64,000 nt of DNA from an uncultured Holophagaceae bacterium (lineage in GTDB: Bacteria; Acidobacteriota; Holophagae; Holophagales; Holophagaceae). Within the stretch, counting starts at the first letter, position 1; each line of letters begins with the position of its first letter. This document shows positions 49,692 to 58,986 of the stretch, one piece after another. The position numbers were made by a program, and so were the translations under genes. The stretch is from the NCBI GenBank assembly GCA_903937385.1, contig CAIZZF010000029.1, positions 1-64,000 of the forward strand, given 5' to 3'. The notes beneath the pieces are model-generated. The model was not told the origin of the DNA. It ran no database searches and worked only from the letters and a program-made list of their open reading frames with translations.

Positions 49692-52600
49692 TCAGAGTCC
49701 TGGAGGAGTGTAGCCGCCGCCGGTGACATCCACGAAGATCGGGTTGGTCACGGCGATGGGATACAGGCCCTTCATGATCTTGTTCCAGGGGGTTCCGGCC
49801 CGGTAGACGCCCGTGGTGCTCCGGGCGACACCGGCCTCCACCACCAGCCAGGCATCCTTGCCCACGGGCATGGGCACGGTGACCGTAGCGGTGCGGAGCC
49901 GGAAGTCCGTCGTGGAAGCCGTGAAGCTGCTCAGGGGCACCGGGATGGGCGTGCTCGAGCCGTTCACCACCACGCGCACCTCGTCCACGGGCACCCAGTC
50001 GGGCGCATAGAGGGAGATGCTCACGGACACGCTGGATACGGGACCGGACACGAGGCCCCCCGGTCCAACCCCGCTCACGGAGACATCCAGCATGGGACCG
50101 GTGGAGGCCACTGCGGCGCCGCTGCGGAGAGCCGAGAGCACGGGGGTGAGGGCGCCTTGGCTGAGCGTCGCCGTGCCGGTCTTCAGGTAGGTCCGGGCGA
50201 GACCCACAGGCGTGTCCAGGCTGTAGCGGGCTGAGGAGAGCCCCAGGCCCTTGGTGAAGGCCGTCGGTGCCTGCTGGTTCAGCAGGGCATACCAGTCGTC
50301 TCGAACGGCGGTGAATTCGGCCATCCAGGGCGTGGGGTTGGAGGAATCGAAGCCCTCGCCGCGCAGGAGCTCCAGAGCATCGAAGTCCCCGACGCGCTTG
50401 CCGAGCGAGGCCGGGCCGGTCGCGGTCCACCAGGCATTGACGCCGGTACCCAGGGCCACGGTGCGGCTGAAGCCGCGGACCGTGAACAAGCCGCCGGGGC
50501 CGCGGGGGCGATGGATGACGGTATAGCTGCCTTCGGCCTGGGTGATGAAGTCAGCCAGGTTCCAGCCCTTGGAAGGGCGTGCGCCACCATTCCGGTCCGT
50601 GCTGGGGGCAGGCGTGAAGAGGGCCGTGGCAAAGCCATCGCCGAGGGAGGAGCTGCGGGCGCCAACCACGAAGGGATCACTGCCGAGCGGAGCCCGCTGG
50701 GCGTCGCTGACCAGGAGGATGTTGTCGATCTCGGACCGGAACTCCGCCTGGAGTGCCGAGGGATCGCTGAGGGCGTCTTCTTCCGTGCGGGTGACGACCT
50801 GGACACCCTCGGCCACAGCGGAGGTGAGCAGCTCGCCGGGATTGAACCCGCCGGTGGTGACCTGGGTGGGGCCAGGCACGTCGAAGCTGGTCCAGCCCGT
50901 GGGCAGGGTGGGAGGCGTCACCACGAAAGCGTGGGCGGTGTCGGCCTGGCCCTCGAAGGCTTTGAGCGGCAGGGAGTCCAGGTGGGACAGGGGGCCCCGG
51001 CTGGCGTAGGCGAGGTAGTCCCCGGCGGGGAAGAACGCGGCGGTAGAGGCTGCCGTGGCTCCGAAGGTCGTGCCGAAGACCTGATTCCCAGCCGTGTACT
51101 GGTAGGCGCCGTAGTTCGCCCCGGCACTCAGCTTGCCTTTGAGGACCTCGTTGTAGGCGGTGGAGAGCCGCCGGATGCGCTGCATGTTGGGATCGGGGAC
51201 ACCGATGCCCTGCAGGGTGATGCGGAGCGGGTTGATGCCCCCGAACTCCAAGGTCCCGGACTGGCGGGCCGAAAACGTGTGGGAGGTCTGGAGCTGCCGG
51301 AGGATGTTTCCGGAAGCGTCAACGACCTGGTCCCGCTCGGGGCTGAGGACCTCCAGGACCTGCCAGTTCTGGGCCTTGGACGGCGTCACCGGGGTGGCAA
51401 GGGCGGGCCGGGTGGTGTCCAGGGAGTTGGTCCCCAGGTAGAGCGGCGAGCTCTGCTGGAGGCTGTTCCGGGCCGTGATTCGGTAGCGCTGGGACTGCCC
51501 ACTGGTGCCATCGGGGATGGCCGGGAGGAACATCCCGATGCTGGAGATGCCGGCGGCGATGTCGGCGGGTTCCCGCCACTCGACCCGCTCCAGGCGCCAG
51601 TTGGCGGGCTGGTTCGCCGGATTGGCCGGATCGGCCAGGTTGAAGGCCTGGCTCCCGGCATAGGTGTAGCGCTCGAACTTGAACTCCGCCTGGAGCGGTC
51701 CACCTCGGACCGCAGTCCCGGAGCTGGTGTAGGCCAGGTAGCCCACATCCTCGGTCCGGAAGCCGGCCCGGGCCTGGGTCATCAGTGTGAAGACCGTGGT
51801 GGTCTGGGCCGGCAGGGAACCGATATAGCTGGCCCCGCCGGTGATGTAGAGGCGGCGGCGGTAGCGCACGGACTGGCCCGCCGCGAGGTTCGTCACCGCA
51901 GGGCTGCCCACCACGAGCCGCCCCGGGAACTTCGGGCGATTCTCCGTGAGGGCCTGCTGGGGATCCGAGGCCACCAGGACTCCATCGACGTCCAGCGGCA
52001 GGATGCCCAGAGAGGCGTGGAAGTCACTGGTGTTGGCGGCGGATTCGGCGCCCATGAGACCGACCATGGGAGCCACCACACTGCTGGTCAGCGGGGCGGC
52101 GAAGTCCGAACCGGGGATCTCGACCCCCCAGGTGTTGAGTGGGGTGCCCGCGAAGGTGGAGACCGCAGGCACCACGAAGCGCAGGCCGCCTCCCCGCTGA
52201 GAGAGGTAGTCCCCAACGTTCCGCAGCAGCAGGGTGGCCCCGCTGCCATTGGTCAGCGTGGTCTCCAGGAGGAAGAAGGCATCGGCCTTGTTCAGCGTGA
52301 TCCGGTGGACCACCGACACGCCATTGACCCGACCCTGGGCGTCCTTGGCCGCGCCCAGCTTGCCCTTGGTGTCCAGCAAGCCGCCCTGCATCTCGAGGTA
52401 GACCGAGCCGCCATTCGAGGAGGGCGTGAAGCGGTCGATGACCACGGGCAGGTCCGGATCCTGATTGACCACCAGGCCCAGCCGCTCCACCAGGTCGGTG
52501 GGCATGGAGACGCGGTGGAAGCTCTGATCCAGGGAGATGGAACCCACATCCAGGATCGCGCCGCCCGAAGCCGCGCCCAGCTGACCCTCGCGGTCCCCGT

Positions 52601-52865
52601 AGACCGCGCCATCCACGGCGAGGTGGACGCTGTCATTGCCCAGATAGTAGTCGCCAGGACCGGCCGTAGCCTTCAGGCCCGAGACCCGGTCGCCACCGGC
52701 TGCCGCGATCTCTTCGACCACGACGTCAGGCCGGGAGATCCCGGTCGCCCGAAAGCACCCCATGCTGCCGGCAGCCAGGATCAGCGCGAGCGGCGCCAAG
52801 ACCCGGAGGGTTCCGGCTAGGTGAGTCCGGGAGAGGGAGACGGCGGGACGGAGGCGCATGATCAT
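49692..52865 (-). CDS. Large lipoprotein with degenerate PHP/CehA-like domain
   Basis: A 1057-residue exported protein. A long signal region (LAPLALILAAGSMGC) ends at a lipobox Cys. The N-terminal two-thirds is beta-rich with no family I can name (GPGDYYLGNDSVHLAVDGAV, YRRRLYITGGASYIGSLPAQ). The C-terminal 350 residues resemble the CehA/McbA branch of PHP metallohydrolases in order (GFNPGELLTSAVAEGVQVVT, YTVIHRPRGPGGLF, DFDALELLRGEGFDSS, DDWYALLNQ, ALRSGAAVASTGPMLDVSVS, YAPDWVPVDEVRVVVNGS), but the metal-binding HxH, DH and final DSH motifs are replaced. ATG 52865 is chosen; 52859 is possible. It is divergent from the SanA-like gene. Confidence 0.8.
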   Translation of the reverse strand: MIMRLRPAVSLSRTHLAGTLRVLAPLALILAAGSMGCFRATGISRPDVVVEEIAAAGGDRVSGLKATAGPGDYYLGNDSVHLAVDGAVYGDREGQLGAASGGAILDVGSISLDQSFHRVSMPTDLVERLGLVVNQDPDLPVVIDRFTPSSNGGSVYLEMQGGLLDTKGKLGAAKDAQGRVNGVSVVHRITLNKADAFFLLETTLTNGSGATLLLRNVGDYLSQRGGGLRFVVPAVSTFAGTPLNTWGVEIPGSDFAAPLTSSVVAPMVGLMGAESAANTSDFHASLGILPLDVDGVLVASDPQQALTENRPKFPGRLVVGSPAVTNLAAGQSVRYRRRLYITGGASYIGSLPAQTTTVFTLMTQARAGFRTEDVGYLAYTSSGTAVRGGPLQAEFKFERYTYAGSQAFNLADPANPANQPANWRLERVEWREPADIAAGISSIGMFLPAIPDGTSGQSQRYRITARNSLQQSSPLYLGTNSLDTTRPALATPVTPSKAQNWQVLEVLSPERDQVVDASGNILRQLQTSHTFSARQSGTLEFGGINPLRITLQGIGVPDPNMQRIRRLSTAYNEVLKGKLSAGANYGAYQYTAGNQVFGTTFGATAASTAAFFPAGDYLAYASRGPLSHLDSLPLKAFEGQADTAHAFVVTPPTLPTGWTSFDVPGPTQVTTGGFNPGELLTSAVAEGVQVVTRTEEDALSDPSALQAEFRSEIDNILLVSDAQRAPLGSDPFVVGARSSSLGDGFATALFTPAPSTDRNGGARPSKGWNLADFITQAEGSYTVIHRPRGPGGLFTVRGFSRTVALGTGVNAWWTATGPASLGKRVGDFDALELLRGEGFDSSNPTPWMAEFTAVRDDWYALLNQQAPTAFTKGLGLSSARYSLDTPVGLARTYLKTGTATLSQGALTPVLSALRSGAAVASTGPMLDVSVSGVGPGGLVSGPVSSVSVSISLYAPDWVPVDEVRVVVNGSSTPIPVPLSSFTASTTDFRLRTATVTVPMPVGKDAWLVVEAGVARSTTGVYRAGTPWNKIMKGLYPIAVTNPIFVDVTGGGYTPPGL

Positions 52866-52944
52866 CAACGGGTCTCGATGGAAGTCTCGAAAGGGAACGG
52901 AGGTCCGTGGGTCTTGGCGGACGAAAGGTCTATGCTAACTCACG

Positions 52945-53628
52945 ATGCCGATCTCCGCCTTCCTTCATCGCTGCTGGCAGCACCGGTGGCCCCTGATTCT
53001 GGTTCCAGCGATGGTCCTCCTCGGAGATCTGCTCTGGACTCTGGTTAGGTTCCCCGCGATGCACCATTTGCAGATCTACCCTGCCGACCGGTTGCCCGTG
53101 GTGGGAGGGCCGGTGCTGGTGCTCGGAGCCGGTGTCTATGGGGACGGGGAGCCCACGTCCATCCTGGAAGGACGGCTGCGCACCGCCCATGAGCTTTATC
53201 GGACCGGCAAGGTGCGCTGGTTCCTGGTGTCCGGGGACAACCGCCACCCCACCTACAACGAGCCCCAGGCCATGCGCCGCTGGCTGATCCGGCAGGGCGT
53301 TCCGCCCACGCACATCGTCAGCGACTACGCCGGACTGCGCACCTGGGACAGCCTCCGGCGTGCCCAGGTCGTGTTCGGCCAGCGTCAGGCGGTCGTCGTG
53401 ACCTCGGACTTCCACCTGCCCCGGGCGCTCTATCTGGCGGACCAGATCGGGCTCCAGGCCTGGGGTGTCCCCGCCCGGACCGATGATCGGCCCTGGGCGA
53501 GCCGGCTCCGCTTCTGGGGGCGGGAATACGTGGCCCGGCACCTGGCCCTCTGGAACGCCTGGTTTCCCCCGGATGCCCGCCTTGGCCCCCGGGAACCCAC
53601 CCCCGACGATTGGGATCCCGCCCGATGA
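52945..53628 (+). CDS. SanA/YdcF-like DUF218 protein
   Basis: A 227-residue DUF218 (SanA/ElyC) family protein. The N-terminus has a membrane anchor (WPLILVPAMVLLGDLLWTLV, residues 14-33). The DUF218 core shows PVLVLGAGVYGDGEPTSILE, GRLRTAHELYRTGKVRWFLV, SGDNRHPTYNEPQAMRRWL, VSDYAGLRTWDSLRRAQVVF and VVVTSDFHLPRALYLADQIG, the usual SGD, S-T-N/D-T-E and F-H-x-R-A motifs. SanA-like proteins affect envelope permeability; the catalytic role is unclear. Its stop overlaps the thiolase ATG (ATGA). Confidence 0.92.
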   Translation: MPISAFLHRCWQHRWPLILVPAMVLLGDLLWTLVRFPAMHHLQIYPADRLPVVGGPVLVLGAGVYGDGEPTSILEGRLRTAHELYRTGKVRWFLVSGDNRHPTYNEPQAMRRWLIRQGVPPTHIVSDYAGLRTWDSLRRAQVVFGQRQAVVVTSDFHLPRALYLADQIGLQAWGVPARTDDRPWASRLRFWGREYVARHLALWNAWFPPDARLGPREPTPDDWDPAR

Positions 53629-54767
53629 AGCCCGGGACCGAGGTGCTCATCCTGGCGGCCCGCCGGCTGCCCCAGGGCAGCTATGGCGGCAGCCTGGCGG
53701 GCCTGGGCGCCGTCCCGCTTGGCCAGACCGTGGTGGATGCCCTCACCGCGGATCCCTCCCTGCCCCACCCCGAGCGGCTGCTCTGGGGCATGGCCCGCAG
53801 CCACACCCAGGGGATGAACCCCGCCCGCACCCTGGCGCTCAGGGCCGGGCTGTCCCAGGACACCGCCGCCTTCACCGTCAACATGGCCTGCGGCTCAAGC
53901 CTCCAGACGGTCATCCTCGGCGCCCAGCAGCTGGCAGAGCCCGGCTCAGGCCCGGTGCTGGCCGGCGGCAGCGAGGCCATGTCGGACACCCCCCACCTGG
54001 TGCCGGGGCTGCGCTGGGGCTTTCGCCTGGGGCACCGCCAGCTGCCGGACGTCATGCACCAGGATGGCCTGCGCTGCCCGGTGACCGGTCTGCTCATGGG
54101 CGAGACCATCGAGCAGCTGGCCCGGAAGCGTGGGCTCACCCGGCTGGAGGCCGATGCCTGGGCCGCCGAGAGCCACCGGCGCGCCGCCGAGGCGGACTTC
54201 CAGGCCGAGCTGGTCGTGCATCCGGCCCTGGACCATGACGAGTGCGTCCGCCCCGAGGTGACCCCAGAACGGCTGGCCCACCTGGCCCCGGTCTTCGATC
54301 CCGAAGGCCAGGTCACCGCCGGCAATGCCTCGGCCCTCTCGGATGGGGCCGCAGCCCTGCTCCTGGGCCGGCGCGAGCACGCGGGTGACGCCAGGCCCCT
54401 GGCGCGGATCCTGGGCTGGAGCGAGGCCGGAGTGGCTCCCCTGGACATGGGCGAGGCCCCCGTGCCGGCGGTGCAGCGCCTGCTGGGCGCCCACGGGATG
54501 ACCGTGGCCGACATCGACCTCTGGGAGCTGAACGAGGCCTTCTCCACGCAGCTGCTGGTCTGCCAGCAGCTGCTGGGCCTCCCACCGGACCGCCTGAACG
54601 TGGCCGGGGGCGGGGTGGCGCTGGGGCACCCCATCGGCGCCACCGGCGCCCGCATCCTCTGCACCTTGGTCCATCAGCTGCGGCGGCGCGGCGGGGGCCT
54701 GGGCGTGGCCACCCTCGGCATCGGCGGCGGCCTGGGCCTCGCCCTGCTGATCGAGACCCTCCCCTAG
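53625..54767 (+). CDS. Thiolase-family protein lacking the second catalytic cysteine
   Basis: A 380-residue thiolase (acetyl-CoA acetyltransferase family). The nucleophile Cys89 is in VNMACGSSLQTVILGAQQL; NEAF-type ELNEAFSTQLLV and the His motif GGGVALGHPIGATGARI are intact. The C-terminal motif, normally C-x-G in LCIGGG, reads ATLGIGGGLG, so Gly365 replaces the cysteine that acts as base. The enzyme may use another base, be a non-canonical thiolase, or be inactive in condensation. It is translationally coupled to the SanA-like gene and converges on the acyltransferase-ligase gene. Confidence 0.88.
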   Translation: MKPGTEVLILAARRLPQGSYGGSLAGLGAVPLGQTVVDALTADPSLPHPERLLWGMARSHTQGMNPARTLALRAGLSQDTAAFTVNMACGSSLQTVILGAQQLAEPGSGPVLAGGSEAMSDTPHLVPGLRWGFRLGHRQLPDVMHQDGLRCPVTGLLMGETIEQLARKRGLTRLEADAWAAESHRRAAEADFQAELVVHPALDHDECVRPEVTPERLAHLAPVFDPEGQVTAGNASALSDGAAALLLGRREHAGDARPLARILGWSEAGVAPLDMGEAPVPAVQRLLGAHGMTVADIDLWELNEAFSTQLLVCQQLLGLPPDRLNVAGGGVALGHPIGATGARILCTLVHQLRRRGGGLGVATLGIGGGLGLALLIETLP

Positions 54768-54789
54768 GATCTGTTCTCAGGGCGGATGC

Positions 54790-57420
54790 CTAGGCCGGCG
54801 CCTCGCCCAGGAGCTCCTTCAGCGCCCGGTAGTTCGTCTTGCCAGTGCCCAGGGTGGGGATCTGGTCGATGTGGCGCACCACGCGGATGTTGTGCAGGGA
54901 CGACAACCCCGCCGCGCGAATGACGGCATTGGCATCGTCACGGCCGATCCCGGCCACGGAGAACAAGATCAGGTCCGGGTTGAGTTCCTCGGGCGAGGCT
55001 TCCACGGCCAGGACCGGCTCGGTCTCGTCATCGCCCTGGAAGCGGCGGGACAGGGCCTCCTCGATGGCGGGGAGGGAGACCATCTCGCCCCCCAGCTTCA
55101 CGAAGCGCTTGAGCCGGCCCGCGAACACGAGCACGCCGCGGTCCTGTCGCACCAGGTCTCCGGTGCGATACCAGGAGCTGCCTTCGAAGGTCTCGAAGGG
55201 GGAGTCCACATCGGGGTTGAGGTAGCCCCCGAAGATGCTGGGGCCCTTGACCAGCAGCATGCCGGGCTGGCCGGGCTCCACGCGGAGGCCGGTGTCCAGG
55301 TCCACGATGCACCACGTGACGGACAACAGCGGCTTCCCGATGCTGCCGGTGCGGGGATCCTCCTCACGGTTGACGGAGACCACGGGCGAACACTCGGTGA
55401 TGCCGTAGCCTTCGAGGACCGTGCAGCCGGACCAGCGTCGGGCGAGGGTCGCATAGATTGAGTCGGGACACTTCTCGGCGCCCGACACGACAACGCGGAG
55501 GGACTCCAGGTGGCGGTCTTCCGCCATGCGGAGGATGCCCCCGAGGAAGGTGGGCGTGCCCACCAGCATGGTGGCGTGGTAGGCCTCGATGATCCGGGCC
55601 AGCATGCGGCCTTCGGTGGGATTGGGGTGGTAGACCACCCGCAGCCCCAGCAGCAGCGGCAGGATCGTGGTGGTGGTGAGGCCGAAGGCGTGGAAGGGCG
55701 GCAGGCAGCCCATGACCCGCTCATCCTCCCGGAAGTGGAGGGCCTCAGCCGCGTCCCGGATGTTTGCCAGGATGTTGCCATGGCTCAGCGGCACAGCCTT
55801 GGGGTTGCTTTCGCTGCCGCTGGTGAACAGTACTGCCGCGGTGGCGGGGGCCTTCTCCGCCACCAGGGAGGCCCAGTTGAAGCGGGCCCGGAAGGCCGCC
55901 ATCAGCTTGGTCGGCAGGGAGATCTTCTTCCCGGCCTCGTCCAGCAGCAGCAGGCGGTCCTTCACGGCCGACAGGTCCACGCCCTGGGCATCCAGCCGGT
56001 TGACGAGGGTGGAGACGGTGATGACGTGCCGCACGCCCACCAGATCGAGCCCGAAGCCCATGCTCCGGGCGCCGGCGGTCCAGTTCACCAACACCGGCGT
56101 CTTGCCCGCGAAGAGCAGCGCCAGGTAGATGATGCTGGCCCCGCCCGAGGCCGGCAGCATCAGGCCCACGTGGGTGCCGTCCAGCCGCTCGAAGAGGGGT
56201 TTCAGCACCATGATCGCCGTGAGCACGTCCCGGTAGGTCTTCACGCCGCCCGCCTGGTCCGCCATCACCACGCGGCGCGGATCCCGCCGGGCCTGCTTGA
56301 GGAAGACCTCGGGAATGGTGTCGCCCTCGGGCATCTCGATGGGCAGGTCGGTGCGACTGTGGAACCAGGTCTGGGGCACGGCCTTCAGCTCACCCTGGCG
56401 CAGGGAGACCGCGGCGCCCGTGGCGGCCAGCAGTACATCCCCCACGGTCTGGAGGGAGGCTGGATCGCCGCAGGGATAGCCGTAGGCCCGCTGGATCCAC
56501 AGCTCAAGCTCGCGGTGGCCCAGGGCATCCAGGCCGAGGTCATTCACCAGCGTCTGGGCATCCTGGATGTCCGAGTGGCCCGTGACCGCCTGCAGGTGGT
56601 GGCGAACCGCGTCCCGCACCTGGGTGGGCACCGTGCGGGCGTTCCCCTCGACCCGGGGCCGGGGTGGCTCCGGCAGGGTGCGCGGGGCATGGTTCCGCCA
56701 GAATCGGTAGGGAACATAGGTGCGGGCGGTGGCCTCTCGGTTGAGCGCCGCTTCCAGGGCCTGGTTGAGGGCTGACCGGCCCTTGTCCAGGGGCAGCTCA
56801 CAGGCCTCCTCCAGCACCATGCGGACATCCCGGCGCGGCATGAAGAACAGGCCGTTCACGCCCAGGTAGAACACGCTCTTCAGCAGCTGGAGCCCCAGCC
56901 TCGGCCGCGTCCCTGCCGCGGCGCTGAAGCGGCTGCCCCAGAGGCCCTGCAGCCGCACCGTCACGACCCGTGCGCCGGGGGCCTGGCGGAGGATCGCCTC
57001 GACCACGCTGTTGTCGGAGTAGTCTTCGGTGCGCTGGCGGGCCAGCCGCCCACCGGGGAACAGCAGCAGGCTGCGGCCAGCGGCCAGCTGGGCGGCCAGC
57101 GTGGCCAGCTCGGCGTCCAGCGCAGGCCGGCACCGGTCGCCCAGGTCCGAAGGATCCGGCAGCGCCCGGGCGCCCAGCAGTCGGGCCAGCCAGCGCAGGG
57201 GCAGCGAGGCGGCATGGTCGCGGCCCGCCACCAGGATCGGCGCGAAGCGCGGCGCGAGCGTGGAGAGCAGCAGGAACGGGTCCACCAGGGTCGGGTGGTT
57301 GGCCACGAACAGCGTGCCTGGCCCCGGGCGGGGCGATAGTTCCTCGAATCCTTCGGCGCGCATCCGGTACCGCAGTCGCAGCAGAGGTCGGCCCAGGGCG
57401 AGAAACAGGGAGGCAATCAT
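54790..57420 (-). CDS. PlsC acyltransferase / ACP-like / acyl-AMP ligase fusion
   Basis: An 876-residue three-part protein reminiscent of Aas (acyltransferase plus acyl-ACP synthetase). Residues 1-230: PlsC domain with NHPTLVD (His42, Asp47) and FPGG. Residues 265-340: ACP-like domain (VRDAVRHHLQAVTGHSDIQD to LVNDLGLDALGHRELELWI) in which the phosphopantetheine serine of DSL is Ala299. Residues 365-876: AMP-binding ligase with AAVLFTSGSESNPKAVPLSH, EGYGITECSPVV, SSWYRTGDLVR and a C-terminal GTGKTNYRALKEL with the ligase lysine. It probably activates fatty acids and acylates lysophospholipids at the inner membrane. Confidence 0.9.
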   Translation of the reverse strand: MIASLFLALGRPLLRLRYRMRAEGFEELSPRPGPGTLFVANHPTLVDPFLLLSTLAPRFAPILVAGRDHAASLPLRWLARLLGARALPDPSDLGDRCRPALDAELATLAAQLAAGRSLLLFPGGRLARQRTEDYSDNSVVEAILRQAPGARVVTVRLQGLWGSRFSAAAGTRPRLGLQLLKSVFYLGVNGLFFMPRRDVRMVLEEACELPLDKGRSALNQALEAALNREATARTYVPYRFWRNHAPRTLPEPPRPRVEGNARTVPTQVRDAVRHHLQAVTGHSDIQDAQTLVNDLGLDALGHRELELWIQRAYGYPCGDPASLQTVGDVLLAATGAAVSLRQGELKAVPQTWFHSRTDLPIEMPEGDTIPEVFLKQARRDPRRVVMADQAGGVKTYRDVLTAIMVLKPLFERLDGTHVGLMLPASGGASIIYLALLFAGKTPVLVNWTAGARSMGFGLDLVGVRHVITVSTLVNRLDAQGVDLSAVKDRLLLLDEAGKKISLPTKLMAAFRARFNWASLVAEKAPATAAVLFTSGSESNPKAVPLSHGNILANIRDAAEALHFREDERVMGCLPPFHAFGLTTTTILPLLLGLRVVYHPNPTEGRMLARIIEAYHATMLVGTPTFLGGILRMAEDRHLESLRVVVSGAEKCPDSIYATLARRWSGCTVLEGYGITECSPVVSVNREEDPRTGSIGKPLLSVTWCIVDLDTGLRVEPGQPGMLLVKGPSIFGGYLNPDVDSPFETFEGSSWYRTGDLVRQDRGVLVFAGRLKRFVKLGGEMVSLPAIEEALSRRFQGDDETEPVLAVEASPEELNPDLILFSVAGIGRDDANAVIRAAGLSSLHNIRVVRHIDQIPTLGTGKTNYRALKELLGEAPA

Positions 57421-57550
57421 CGGGAAGTGTTACCTGCAGGCTGATGACGGGTGAGCGGGAATTGTAACGGGAAACACAGTCCCCTCCTAAACCTGTCCCG
57501 GGAGTTCTGCGAAGATGATGCAGGACCCAGCGGGGTCCTTCGAGGTTCCG

Positions 57551-58282
57551 ATGGCCGATTCGCCCCTGATCCAACTCACCGACATCACCAAGGTCTACCA
57601 GATGGGAGACATGGAGGTGCGGGCTCTGGATGGTGTCTCCATGGCCATCCAGCGCGGCGAGTACGTGGCGATCATGGGCCCTTCCGGCTCCGGGAAATCG
57701 ACCATGATGAACATCATCGGCTGTCTCGACACGCCCACCGCCGGCACCTACGAACTGAACGGCAAGCTGGCCTCGGCCATGAGCGACGACAACCTCGCCC
57801 AGATCCGGAACGAGGAGATCGGCTTCGTCTTCCAGACCTTCAACCTGCTGGCCCGCACGACCTCGCTGCAAAACGTGGAGCTGCCCCTCATCTACGCGGG
57901 CAAGACACCCCACCAGCGCCATGAGATGGCACAGCGCGCCCTGGAAAACGTCGGCCTCGGCACCCGCAGCGATCACATGCCCAACCAGCTCTCCGGTGGC
58001 CAGCGGCAGCGCGTGGCCATCGCCCGGGCTCTGGTGAACGAGCCCTCCATCCTGCTGGCGGACGAGCCCACAGGCGCCCTGGATTCCAAGACCAGCATCG
58101 AGATCATGGCCCTCTTCGAGGACCTCTACCAGAAGGGCAACACCATCATCCTCGTGACCCACGAGGAGGACATCGCCCGCCATGCCCACCGCATCGTGAA
58201 GCTCCGGGACGGCAAGATCATCCACGACGAACCCAACACCCCCATCACGCCCGAAGAGCACATGGCCCGCCTGAGCCTCTGA
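57551..58282 (+). CDS. ABC transporter ATP-binding protein (LolD/MacB type)
   Basis: A 243-residue ABC ATPase. Walker [20 protein letters not shown]-loop [20 protein letters not shown], signature [15 protein letters not shown], Walker [13 protein letters not shown] and the H-loop [14 protein letters not shown] are all present. The LD-P-T-G-T/Y region and [12 protein letters not shown] are typical of the LolD/MacB/FtsE cluster that drives mechanotransmission across the periplasm. The ATG at 57551 ([14 protein letters not shown]) has GAGG upstream; ATG 57515 would add 12 residues. No permease gene follows, so the partner must be elsewhere. Confidence 0.93.
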   Translation: MADSPLIQLTDITKVYQMGDMEVRALDGVSMAIQRGEYVAIMGPSGSGKSTMMNIIGCLDTPTAGTYELNGKLASAMSDDNLAQIRNEEIGFVFQTFNLLARTTSLQNVELPLIYAGKTPHQRHEMAQRALENVGLGTRSDHMPNQLSGGQRQRVAIARALVNEPSILLADEPTGALDSKTSIEIMALFEDLYQKGNTIILVTHEEDIARHAHRIVKLRDGKIIHDEPNTPITPEEHMARLSL

Positions 58283-58313
58283 CAAGGAACCCTACTCGGG
58301 GTAGCATGGTCGG

Positions 58314-58985
58314 ATGCAGAGGCTCGTGCAAGGCATCCACCAGTTCCAGACCCAGATCTTCAGCAACCATCGGGAGCTGTTCGAGCGGCTGGACCAGAAT
58401 GAGCAGACGCCAGAGACGCTGTTCGTCACCTGCTCGGACTCGCGCATCAGCCCCAACCTGATCACGCAGACCCAGCCCGGCGAGCTCTTCATTCTGCGCA
58501 ACGTGGGCAACCTCATTCCGCCCTACGAGAGCATGGGCGGCATGGCCGCGGGCATCGAGTTCGCCGTGGCCTCCCTGAAGGTGAAGGACATCATCATCTG
58601 CGGCCACTCCAACTGCGGCGCCATGCGGGCGCTGCTGAACCCGGACGAGCTGGGTGAGCTGCCGGCCACCCGGGCCTGGCTGACCCACTGCCGCACCACG
58701 GAGCGGATCATGTGGGAAAGCTACGGCCACCTGAAGGGCAGCGACCTGCTCCACGCCACGGTGGAGGAGAACGTGCTCGTCCAGGTGGACAACCTTCGTA
58801 AGCACCCCTCCGTGGCGAAGGCCGTGGCCAACGGCATGCTCCACCTGCACGCCTGGGTCTACAAGATCGAGACCGGCGAGGTCTTCGCCTTCGACCCCGC
58901 CCGGGGGCAGTACACCTCGATCACCGGCACCCAGGGGCTGGATCCCCTCGACACCGACCACCGGGGTACGGACCTCACGATCTAG
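58314..58985 (+). CDS. Beta-class carbonic anhydrase
   Basis: A 223-residue beta-carbonic anhydrase that interconverts CO2 and bicarbonate. Zinc ligands are seen in VTCSDSRISP (Cys-x-Asp-x-Arg) and IICGHSNCGAMRAL (His-x2-Cys). RNVGNLIPPYE and AAGIEFAVASLKVKDIIICG are the neighbouring family motifs, and the C-terminal LHLHAWVYKIETGEVFAFD is typical. It stands 31 bases after the ABC ATPase on the same strand. It could supply bicarbonate to carboxylases such as PurK (inference). Its stop abuts era on the other strand. Confidence 0.96.
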   Translation: MQRLVQGIHQFQTQIFSNHRELFERLDQNEQTPETLFVTCSDSRISPNLITQTQPGELFILRNVGNLIPPYESMGGMAAGIEFAVASLKVKDIIICGHSNCGAMRALLNPDELGELPATRAWLTHCRTTERIMWESYGHLKGSDLLHATVEENVLVQVDNLRKHPSVAKAVANGMLHLHAWVYKIETGEVFAFDPARGQYTSITGTQGLDPLDTDHRGTDLTI

Positions 58986-58986
58986 C

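Noticed and set aside
50511-52820. A 769-codon plus-strand open frame across the large lipoprotein
   Set aside because: The minus-strand frame has a signal peptide, lipobox and protein-like composition; the plus frame does not.
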